Below, in pieces: positions 1-10,600 of a stretch of 64,000 nt of DNA. Source of the stretch: Heterodera schachtii (lineage: Eukaryota; Nematoda; Chromadorea; Rhabditida; Heteroderidae); NCBI GenBank assembly GCA_023374025.1, contig SIJG01000045.1:934777-998776 (forward strand), written 5' to 3'. Numbering within the stretch: the first letter of the stretch is position 1; each line of letters opens with the position of its first letter. The notes under the pieces were generated by a model. It made no database searches. It was given only the letters and a program-made list of their open reading frames with translations, and had not been told where the DNA came from. Made by a program: the position numbers and the translations under genes.

Positions 1-309
1 TTTCCAAATAGAAATTTTAAAAAAATGCCTAATTTAGATGGATTTTCACAATTTTCTTTGGAACGAATTTCATATTTTGGAAATTAAAACTTATTTCCAA
101 AATCCTTAAAAAACTGATCTTCTAACTTGTTTAAATGACATTCGACCAGTTCTTGGGTGATAAAAGGGATTTAGTAAATTATGTCTTTATCCCGTGCCAG
201 TCGCTTAATCCCCCGCCTTTCAGTGGGCTTCAATTCACACGGCACTTTGGTTCATCGATCAGGTGATTGATTAGTAAATCTCTTGTGATTATTTGTGTAC
301 ATTTTGTAG
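1..309. other. Intronic/upstream sequence of the carboxypeptidase gene
   Basis: AT-rich sequence with no convincing exon. It ends in a TTGTAG acceptor that opens the first visible carboxypeptidase exon, so it is read as an intron. The start codon, signal peptide and first two zinc ligands of that protein must lie to the left of the window. Confidence 0.5.
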
Positions 310-3300
310 CTGATCTCACTGTATGGAGTGGACCCGCAGGTCACGGCTTACATGGACACGCTGAACTTTTACGTTTTGCCGTTGGCCAACCCGGACGGAT
401 TTGAGTGAGTGCTAACATTTTCAAATGAAAGAAACGATTGCGATTATCGACAAACCTAATTTGATCAGTTATTAAATTCATAATTTTGGAATATTGATTA
501 GGGCAAAGTTGTGTGATCACTGATCAGCAATCATTTCCACTTAATTGACTAATTAATTAATTAATGGTCACAGATACTCGCGCTCTGACGTCAACCCGCA
601 GACGCGCTTTTGGCGCAAGAACCGAGGCCAGCAGGTGTGCAAGAAGGACCGCTGGAGACGGGAACGATGCTGCGGCGGGGTGGACCTCAACAGGAACTTC
701 GACTTCCACTGGGGAGGTACGGAATGGCACGGCACGGGGGGGTGGTGGCGGTGGTTAGTACTGCTCGATATTCTCGGTCTCCTCAGTTCTTGAGTTTCGG
801 AATTTGCCGTTTGAGGATTTTTGTGAAAACTTTGGAAAAATGAAAAGAAATTAGTGACCCAGCGGCACGATAGGGCGCGGCCAGGGAAAATTGAAAAAAA
901 TATTACCAAGTTTTCTCTGAATTTTATTTTATTTTCAATTAATTCTTTTTAATAAATGCAAAAAATCTAAGTTATGCAAATCAATATTTTTTCCACTTTG
1001 GTCTAATGAAGTAAGCATAGTCCTAATGAGTAAAAAAAGAATAAATTCAGCATCGGAATTGATAGGAATGTTAGGAATGGATTTCTGCTTTTATCTGGAT
1101 CATTATCTCAACATTTCAAAAAATATGATCCCTTTGATTTTTTCGCGTGGAGAATAGGGACCGGGATTCAGGAGAAAATTGTCGAGACCGGGCTCGGGAT
1201 TCGGGAGACAACCCTGGCACCATCCCAGGAAAGCCTTGGCTGGTTCGACATCTGTGCTGGCTTTAATTTTTAGTCCATTTTCACTCATTATCCCATTTAT
1301 TTGCAGAGACTGGCTCCAGTTCTGACATGTGCTCTGACATTTATCAGGGGTTTGTTGTGCAAATTTTAAAATTGAAATTTTTTTTCAAATCCCCAAAATT
1401 TCAGTGCCTACGCCTTCAGTGAGCCCGAGTCGCGCGCAATTCGCGACAAAATGATGTCATCGGAATTGTACGGCAAAGTTGACGCGTTCCTCACACTGCA
1501 CACCTACTCACAGATGTGGTGAGTGTTTTTTTAGTTTTTGCTCAAATTTTTGACATTTTTGCGTAGAAAATAAATAATTGAAAAGAAATTAATTATTGAC
1601 ATAATCAAAATTTATTTACATTATTTATTAGAAAATGTTTTAATTTAGTTGCGACTTTTGTTTTTTAATTTATTTAAATAATTTATCACTTTTTAAAATA
1701 TTAAAAATTGTAAATTATTTCTAAAGTTTAAACTGATTTTTAAATTTTATTTTTTCGATTTGTTCATTAAATTGTCTTTTTAAGGATCCATCCCTACAAC
1801 CATGAACGCAAATCATTCCCAAATGACATTGAAGATTTGGTCAGTGGGAGAAATTTAAATATTCTACTAAAATTTCAAAAATGAATAAAAATATATTCAT
1901 ACTCACCAAACAATTTTAAAATTTGAATGTCATTAAATCCCATTAATCGATTAATTATATTCCAATTTTATTTTCTTTATTTGTGTACATTTACATTTTA
2001 GCAAGAAGTTGGCCGACGTGGCGTCCGCGCGCTTGAGCAATTGTACGGTACTCGCTACCGTTTTGGTACCGGCGCCGACATACTGTACCCGTCCGCCGGA
2101 GGGCAAGTTTATTATAATGATTAGGGCTGCTGGCCGAGTCCGGATATTTTGGCAAAGGGTCCGAGTTTTTGCAAGAAAGCACACCTTATCTCCTGTGATT
2201 TGAATTATGCTTACATCCTCTAATTTCACTGATTTTTCAGTTCGGATGATTGGGCCAAATCCAAAGCGGGCGTCAAATACGTGTACTTGTTGGAGCTGAG
2301 GCCGGGAGAGGAGGAATGGGTGAGTGGGCCATGGTTTTACTGACATGATTGGACTGATCAATCGGTCGTCTGTCTGCCGTTTTCACCCCCACACTTTCCC
2401 GTAAATCTTGAGGGTGTGCAAAACCTTGACTCACCAATTTGGTCTCTAATTCTCGTTTTTAAATTCACATTTTTCATTTTTTCTTAAACTAACAAATTTT
2501 TCACTAATTATAGGGCCAATTTCTCGTTAGCGAAATTGTTGTCTCAAATCTTGGCTATTATCCTTCCACAAAAACCAAGTCTCGCACCCGAAACCCAGAA
2601 CTATCCCATTTGAAAAGATTCATGTATCTCGACTTAAATTAGATTCGGTTTTTAATTTAGGACGGTTTTCTGTTGGACCGGCGCCAGCTGATCCCGACCG
2701 GCCGCGAGACGTGGGAGGGCGTAAAGGTCGCCGCACAAATTAACCCAACAAGAAATTTTCAATTAAATTTTGCAGGTCGTAATTGATGCCGTGATGCAAC
2801 GTGCCAAGGGGTTGCAGCCGTGGCGCAGTACGACGACAACAACTCCGACCACGACGACGACAACAACGGTGACAACGACACCGATTCCGCAACGACCGGT
2901 GGCACCCGTCGTCACCCCTCCGGCGGCGCCGCCACGTGCCGTTCTGCCCGATTTGCCACCCCAAACGGTGCCAACAAATGCGAGATTGGTACGTTTTGAT
3001 GGGGGTTCGATAATAATTTTTTTCATAAATTAATGAAGAATCGGTGAACTCAGTAGGGATGGCACAGATTTTTCGATTTTGGCCCCCCGAATTGGTTTTC
3101 CGTTTTCTGACTGATTTTTGGCATTCAAATTTCATTTTTTTTGTTTCCAACTTATGAAATTAATTGGCTAACATATTTCGTACCAGGTGTTTTCGACAGT
3201 GATTGATTTCGACAATGCTTGATTTCGACCGTACTTTTTAATTAATTTTCTACATAATTTATTGTATATACGAATAATACTAATATACAATTTGCATATA

Positions 3301-5349
3301 CAAAATTTGTAATTGAAGTAAGTAATAAAAAAAGATTTGCATATGATTTTTTTTTTGTCAAAAATTTATCGTCTTCACTTTTTCTATACAAATATCTCCT
3401 GATGGACTGTAGTCAAAAATACAAAAAATTACTTACAAATTATGTACGAACATCTGCTAACTAATGTCGGGTTTGAGTGCCAAAATGCAAATCTGCAGGC
3501 TCTTTTGAAGAATTAGTAGATCGCAAATCCCTCTTCAATGTATAAGAGCATGTGCTTATCATTTTAATTTTAAAAATTCAACAATACTTATACCATTAGA
3601 ACAAGTTTTTAAAAAAAAATAAACTTTACTGTCGAAACCAACACTGTCGAAAACCATATTTTATGCCAAATTCGGTCCTTCAGTCAAAAATTGTTAAATA
3701 ATGTGTCGAAAGCCATAATGAATTTCCTTTTTTTTTTAAATTATGATCTCATTAATGAATTAATTAATTATTGTTCCTTTCCGGCTTAATTAATACACCG
3801 CCCCATTTCCCTTTGGCAGCAAAACTTTGGCCCATCTGCGAATGAATTGCAGATGAACCGACGGGTGGACAGCTCCACAGACAACGATGGACAATCAGCA
3901 TCGACACTCAGACAGGCAAAAAAAGGGGGGACGAGAAGGGGCGGGACGAAAAGGCAGGATAAAGCAAATAGGGTGAGGAAAAACGGGAATTAAGTGATGG
4001 GGAGGGCACAAATGGAGGGCGGGGCAAGCGGATAAAGCTGGGAATGGATCATAAAGCCAAACGGGGAAAGAAAAGAAGGGCGATGAAGTGGATAAAGGAT
4101 AAAGAAAAATTGAGGAAAACCCAAACAGAGGGAGGAAAAGCGGATAAGGCAGGGAATGGGTAATAAAGCCAAATGGGTGGGAAAAAGAGGATAGGGGAGT
4201 GGATAAAAAGCATAAAACCAAACGAGAAAGGAAAGGCGGATAAAGAAAATAGGATGAGGAACAGCGGAAATTGAGCGAAGGCGAGGGCACAAATGGAGGG
4301 GGGGAAATAAAGCCTAATGGGCAGGGAGGAAAAGCAGATAAGCCAGGGAATGGGTAACAAAGCCAAATGGGTGAGGAAAAGGATGTGAAGGAGTGGATAA
4401 AGGATAAAGAAAATTGAGGAAAAACCAAACAGAGGGAGGAAGAGCGGATAAAACAAGGAATGGATAATAAAGCCAAACTGATGGGGAAAAGAAGGTAAGG
4501 GAATGGATAAAGCATAAACCAAACGAGAAAGGAAAGGCGGATAAAGAAAAAAAAAAGGAAGGGGAGAGGAGAAATGAGGAAAAACGGACAACACATAAAA
4601 GGGGACGAAAGGTGGGAAAAAGGAAAAAGCAAAATGGAAAATGGCTTGCCAAACTCATATTACCCAATTCATTTGCTTCCAGGCACTTCACATGCGATTG
4701 GCACGGTTACGCCAAAGTCAGCTGGCAGCAAAGCGCGAATTTGAACGGAACATGCAAATGAAAGGTCAGTGTTGTAAATTCGAGGACCAATTCGAGACAA
4801 GATTTGAAATGGCAAATCGTTGGCCGTTGAGAGTTTCGAGTTAAGGAATATTTTTTGGTTTTCTTCGGCTAAAACCCATTGTGCCATGAATTTTTAACCA
4901 ATTGAAATTTTCCTATTTGGAATGTGCTCGGTCGGATATTAACCGGGCGTATCAGTTTCGGTTAGGCCTTGTTCCTGAACCCCGGGTTTTCGGTTTTTGG
5001 CCCAAAAAGCCGGGTTTCCGTTCGGTTAAACGATTTGCACAATTCTATTAGACAAACATACAAAAATGCCCAACATTATTGGTCAATTTAATAAGCACGA
5101 CTAAGTGTGTAAATTTACCTTTTCAGCAAATAATGCCGCCCAATCACCGGCATCGAATTGCTTCGACCGAGCTCCATGGTAAACAACGCGCCAAATAGGG
5201 CATTATGCCATGCAATTTGTGCCAATTCAAACCCCCCCCCCCCCCAAAGGTGTTCCGGATGGATCCAATCCTCGCCGTTGATCTGTCGTACATCGTCCAT
5301 TTACATGCGCCAAGACTGTGCCAAGTCGTGCGGGTTCTGCACCAGCTGA
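310..5349 (+). CDS. M14 zinc carboxypeptidase with C-terminal ShKT domain (5' partial)
   Basis: Thirteen exons join in one frame: 310-404, 574-716, 1307-1349, 1405-1518, 1785-1839, 2002-2102, 2241-2319, 2661-2726 (or 2720), 2776-2988, 3820-3915, 4683-4764, 5127-5178, 5250-5349. The peptidase part shows NFYVLPLANPDGF, the substrate-binding GVDLNRNF, the third zinc ligand in TLHTYSQMW, the tyrosine loop YPSAGGSDDW and the catalytic Glu in YLLELRP; the first two zinc ligands are off the left edge. A Thr/Pro-rich, mucin-like linker (exon 2776-2988) and a basic Gln-rich segment follow, then a six-cysteine ShKT domain ending DCAKSCGFC. M14 enzymes remove C-terminal residues. The M14-plus-ShKT layout is typical of secreted nematode enzymes such as C. 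elegans SURO-1, which acts in cuticle formation; the role here is inferred. Two introns start with GC (after 2102 and 3915). Confidence 0.93.
3186..3655. repeat. Inverted-repeat element in carboxypeptidase intron
   Basis: The left end reads GGTGTTTTCGACAGTG with a second TTTCGACA close by. The right end carries the complement, CACTGTCGAAAACC, preceded by TGTCGAAACC. The arms enclose AT-rich sequence inside the intron 2989-3819. A copy of the left end, with the same flanking TACCA, occurs near 63082 in an intron of the zinc-transporter gene, so this is a dispersed family. I could not define a clean target duplication. Confidence 0.55.
3916..4682 (+). repeat. Purine-strand minisatellite filling a carboxypeptidase intron
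   Basis: Nearly the whole intron is purine-rich on the + strand and is built from degenerate repeated blocks. The block CCAAACAGAGGGAGGAA recurs near 4121 and 4426, AAACGAGAAAGGAAAGGCGG near 4218 and 4519, and CAGGGAATGGGTAA near 4151 and 4345. The first two pairs give a higher-order period close to 300 bp. The long open frames on the minus strand here are a by-product of this composition, not genes. The intron opens with a GC donor (CAG|GCAAAA). Confidence 0.8.
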
Positions 5350-5507
5350 AGTGGACACAGCTGAGCCGGCGGACTTCAAAAATCAGCAGCCAAGCGAAAA
5401 GAAAGATCTCATCGTTACAGAATGAAATCTTAGAACGGAAAAGAAAAGATTTTTATTGTCGTTTTTTACTTAATTTTTTTTTGTTCGTACATAATGCCAA
5501 TTGCTAA

Positions 5508-5513
5508 AATAAA
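5508..5513 (+). terminator. Poly(A) signal of the carboxypeptidase gene
   Basis: A canonical AATAAA lies about 160 bases after the TGA stop at 5347-5349, in AT-rich sequence. It is a plausible cleavage signal for the carboxypeptidase transcript. Confidence 0.5.
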
Positions 5514-5914
5514 TTTGTCTGTCAATAATTAATAATTCATAGTAGAGAACGCAAAAAGGCATCATCAAAAAACCCTCAAATAGACATGAAAAAAGGCATT
5601 TAAAAATTTTAGTATTAATGATTTTTCGGGAGCCAAACACGTAAAATTTAATCAAACAACTTAATTTTTGTTAATTAAATGGTTATTAATTATTTTATAA
5701 TTTTTTTCGAATAAGGAAAGTTTTTCGACTTAAAATCTTTTTATCAAGAAATAAAAAAACAATTTGGCGATCAATTTGAGAAATTTTTCAATTCTTAGGG
5801 GTTTATTTTCCAAAATTTTTTCGGGTCATTTTTATGGGTTTTATCGAAAAAAAACGCCAAAAAATGCATTTAAGGCACGAAAATCGACGAATAGGCAAAA
5901 AAAGGTATGATAAG

Positions 5915-6093
5915 TTAACGTAGAAGCTTCAAACCAAGTCGAAAATATGTTTTTATGCCGTTGTTGGCGTGGGTGCCGAAGTGGGGGAGGTGTGGTGGGG
6001 TCACCAAATCGATGTCCATGTCGGTTCTCACCCTCCACGAGCCGTTTCGTTCCACCAACTTTTCGAGCCGTTCGATGATGGGAGTAAGTGCTG
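5915..6093 (-). CDS. Possible terminal exon of an unrecognised minus-strand gene
   Basis: On the minus strand an open stretch follows a CAG acceptor at 6096-6094 and encodes about 59 residues, including IIERLEKLVERNGSWRVRTD, before TAA at 5917-5915. Its composition is protein-like and GC-richer than its flanks. Another GC-richer island at about 6920-6780 carries a short minus-strand frame starting MDVTAEFGPL that could be an upstream exon of the same gene. I do not recognise the product, and the splice link is not shown. It could equally be chance reading of a GC-rich patch. Confidence 0.22.
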
Positions 6094-7600
6094 CTGAAGT
6101 CGCCGATCGCCTCGAGCAGTTTTAAACGAATCGCTCTAGACGAGCGAGAATACCTCATCTTCATCCGTAGGATTTGGTGAGTTTTGCCGTCTTTTTAATC
6201 TGCTTGTTAATTCTTTCTCCTTCGACGTTGTTCAAACCCCAAATTTAAATGTTTGAAAATGATAACAAAATATTTTCGATTAATTGTTGGACTTGTTGTT
6301 GAAATGGTCTGTTTAAGTCGATGGATGCCAATTTATTTCAGTCTTTGTGAGGGTCGTTCAAGCAAAAGTGAGGAATCCTTCTTATCAAAAAGATAAATTT
6401 GGTATGCCTTAAGACATATGCATATTCATTTTCGGAAATTTTACAATTCTCCTAGAATATATTTTTTTCGAATCAAGGAAGTTAATTAACTACCTTTCCC
6501 GACCAGTTGAAAGTTATGCTTCGCTAATTCCCTCTTGTCGATTAATCGTCTAAATGTTCTCAAATACAAAATTCACAATAATCCGCGTTAGATCTTTAAT
6601 ATATTTTTTTTTGACGCCATTTGACTAATTTGCGTATTACGACAGCACTCAAAATGTCTTTAAATATGTACTGAAATTTAATTCGCGTGTTCGTTTTTCC
6701 ATTTAATCACCCTTTTCTCAATCATTAATACATACAAAATGGTTTTAAAATGATTTAATTGTAACTTTTTCAGCTAATTGTTCATTAATTTTCCACATTT
6801 TTCTAATGAATTCACTGCCTCGAGCTCGTACAGTAATGAGTACCGTAATCGCTTCCAACAAAATTTCCCATGGCTTCTCAAAGTGAGAGGGCCGAATTCT
6901 GCGGTCACATCCATTACTGCTGCAGTGCGACCGCGTCGTCTACCGTAGTGAACCGACCATGGCTAAACAACAACAATAAATACGGTACTGCGTCATACGG
7001 TGGCACTCAAATGTCTGGAAAATTCGCATCAATGTTAATGTGGCGAGAGTTATGTGATGTCAGCAGGGGGAATTTGACGTCACAGAACGAAGGAAAGGCA
7101 CTTTCACTTGTCACACCGAATTTTACTTCATTAAAATTTGGGTTTTTGTCTCATTAATTTTTTCCATTTGATTTCGTTTATTTATTGTCGCATTTCTTTT
7201 TTTTAATTTTCAAGCCCCGTGACTCAACTTTTGGCATTTGCTGTTATGTCGTCAAGTTACTCAAGTAAATAAATAATAAATAAAAATTATGAAGATTTAA
7301 AAAGAAATGAAATCTTTCATTCTCACTCATTTAGCAAAATAAAACCAAATAATTTACAAATCATTTAATTCAATTAAAATCAAAATTTAATGCCCCGATC
7401 GCTGTCCCACCCATTTGCAATTATCAGCGATTGGCATTAAAAGTTATGATTTTTGTCAACAAAATCAAAGCCCATCCATCAATCATCTGCTTAAACACAA
7501 ACAAAGCAAAATCATAAAATGAAAATTTATCCGTATTGAGAAATGCCTTTTTTTGCCATTGAAATTGTTAAAACAAATTGGGAAATTGTTCCATCGTCAG

Positions 7601-10600
7601 TCATCCCTCGTTGTCAATCTGCTCCAATTCGATGGTCGGCTTTCTGTGAAGGGCAGGAAATTGTTGGCCATTAAAATGAGGTAGAAAAATGGTGTCCAAA
7701 TTAGTACAGCGTCAAAAATTGAGACGATTTGCTAAAAGTACCACTTCGAAAAATAAATTTCTTTTTGTTTTTCTTGAAATTTAAAAAGAAATTTTGTTTA
7801 AGAGTTTGAAACGAATGAACTAAAAAGAGTGAAATTGTGTGCCGTGCCGTTAAATGAGAAATGATGAGTGATAATGACTCAAACTGACGAATATTTTGGC
7901 GGGAAAGGGTCGTCGCTGAATTCTTCGGCCAACACGTCCAAAGTCATCGGATGTCGGAAGTCGAAATGAAACAAGCCTGGCGTTCTGCAAAAAAATGCCA
8001 AAAATGCGGTTGACGCACACTCATTTGAATTTTTTTTTTTTGAAAATCTTAGAATTTTCCATTTTACCTAATAATTCCGTATAGGTTTGTTATGCACAAT
8101 CTGATTTTAGAAACGTACGCGCAACCGTTACAAAATTGGATTTTGAAAAAGTTCAATGCAAAAAAAACCCGGCTTTTCCTCACTCACTTGAGACATTGAT
8201 TTTGGTAGCACAATGTAATAGCAGCCAATTCGTCCATGCCCAGTCGGGTGATCAATTCCTCCTGGTCAATGCCGGTGTGCCTGTGTCAAATCATTTTTTT
8301 CATAATCTACACAAAATGCAAAATTTTGTGGTGCCTGACATTTGCGGCCACCAGCCAAAAACAACATTTGCGGGCCAACTTTTTCAATCCCAATACGATT
8401 TTAAAAAAAAAGAAATTAGACGGAAAATAAATTTTGAAAATTTTTTAGCGATTCTATGGAAAAATCTTCAAAAAAACTCATTAATTCATCGTAATCTTTC
8501 TTCTAAAAAAACTTTTTAATTTTTTTTCAAAGATTTCGGTAATAGTGGAGAATCTGGGCTCCACCCCAAAAAATTTTTTTCTGCTATGAAAAGACCAACC
8601 CGGGGGTTTTCGGGGCTTCTGATCACGAATCTGATATCAGATTTGCAAAAATCATTGGTTTTATGGTAATACTGTCGATGGTACCCCCGCCCTTTTCGAA
8701 ATTTTTTGTTTTTGACAAGAAAGCAATTTTCCTAGGGTTTTCGGGGTCGCTGATCACGGATCCGGCATCTATTTCGACTAATTTCGAATCCCGGACCCAA
8801 ATCGAACAAAAATTCGAGAATTCAAATTTTAAAATTTTTTCGAATTTCAGATTTTTGATTCAAAATGGTTTAAATAATCTTTTATTGAAGTATTAATGCG
8901 TTCCTGTTTGATTCTCCGTATTTAGCCGGTTTTGAAAAAATGAAAAGTCCGAAAAATTTAAATTTTCGAACTTTTGTTCGAATTCAGGTCCGGGGTTTGA
9001 AATTGGTCAAAATAGATACTGGATTCGTTATCAGCGACCCCGAAAACCCCCGGGTTGATCTCTTCATAGCAGAAAAAATTTTTTTGGGGTGGAGCCCAGA
9101 TTCTCCACTATTACCAAGATTTCGAACTTTAAAATTTAAAAAACTTTCGGCGGCGAAATTTTGTCCTGTTCCGCCCCAGGCGTCTCCGAAAAAATATTAA
9201 AAAAGTGAAATTTTAGAGTTTTCTAAATCTTAGCGAAAGTTTCCAATTAAATTTTTCAAAAATTTTGACCCAAAATGTGCGGGGGCACACCCACTTCAAC
9301 AGGTGATGCCCCATTTCCAACGCCACCGCCCGCGGGTACAGCAGCTGAACAGCTTTACCGAGAAAGCGCCGTTTGAAATGGAAAAGAGTACGAAATACTT
9401 TGTCCGCCACCTGTGACAGAATGGCATTTTATGTGGAAATACAGAAAAGTCAACCGATTGAGAAATCAACAATTTGGCGGTGGAGGGATTTTTTTATTTT
9501 CAATCAAAAATTTAGTGATTTTGCTAAAAATTTGTCCTTTTTTCGCAAAATGGAATTTAGTAAAAATAAAATATCCCCAAAATCGCACAATGTAAGCGGT
9601 GGGAATGAGCGGCTCCAATCGAGGCAAAAACTGCACAACGCACACGTCAATGTCGGGCCGAGGGGTGAAGCATTTGCCTGGGGGAAAAGCAAATGCCAAA
9701 AATAAATGAAAAAATAACCAGGCCAACAGTTAACAATTTTTCCCGATCCACTGAACGAAATCCCCCTGCTGCTCCAAAAAAAAATCCAAAGTTTTTTTTA
9801 AAAACAGTTACGGTTTCAGAGAACCTGAAAAAGAAAACGCATGCTATTGACGGACCCATTTGGACATGTAATAAAATCAAAAAAATCCTGAGGGATCGAA
9901 AAAGATAAAATGGAGACAAAATTCGTTGCTAAAAACAGTCAATTTGAGAAAAAAGATAAATTTCAAAAAATATAACCATTTTGAAAACACTGACCCGGAA
10001 CATTGAAGAGAATGCGCGGCACAGTCAGATTTTGGCACGTCACTCCGATGCGCGAGCGAAATTCGGAGCACTTACAGAAAAAAAAGGAATATTTTATTTT
10101 TGAAAATTAAAGATTTTTACAAAAAAAAAAACGAAAATTTATGTTGGACAAAAAATTTAAAAATTATATCATTAAGGTTTTTTAATCTTAATCTTTTTAT
10201 TTGGACTATTCTTATTTCAATTTTTCTTTTAATTTTAAAAAAATCCAAAAGGCATTCCGAAACAACGGAACGGCCCAACAAAACTGACCGGTTCGCCGAT
10301 GACACGCCTGGCCACTTCGGACTGAAGTGTGAAGGTGAGCGGAACCCGGCCAAACACGAACGGTCCACGGCGAATAGACATTTGCCTCATCATCCTATAA
10401 TGAGGGCAATTACTGGACTAATTAACTTCCAGGAAAAGTCCCAAGGGGGTGGGGAGGGAGCGAGAATTACGCGGGATACAAAAACTCCTCCACTCCCAAA
10501 GCCTTTAGAAGTTATAGAGAAGATAAGAATTTGTAACGAAATTTCGAATTTTTCGTGTTGGTTACCCTCCAATTAAACTCGCAAGAAAACCCTGTTAAGT

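Larger units (their letters stand above)
5350..7600. other. Intergenic region between carboxypeptidase and TFB1M copy A (convergent genes)
   Basis: Mostly AT-rich sequence. Two GC-richer islands stand out, near 5940-6170 and 6860-7100; the first may hold a minus-strand exon (listed separately). I see no RNA gene and no transposon ends here. Confidence 0.5.

Noticed and set aside
2770..3033. Thr-rich + strand frame as a separate mucin-like gene
   Set aside because: It is the Thr/Pro linker exon of the carboxypeptidase, flanked by a CAG acceptor and a GTACGT donor and in phase with both neighbours.
3895..4691. Long minus-strand frames rich in Phe, Ser, Pro and Leu
   Set aside because: They are the complement of the purine minisatellite within a carboxypeptidase intron; repeat composition alone keeps them open.
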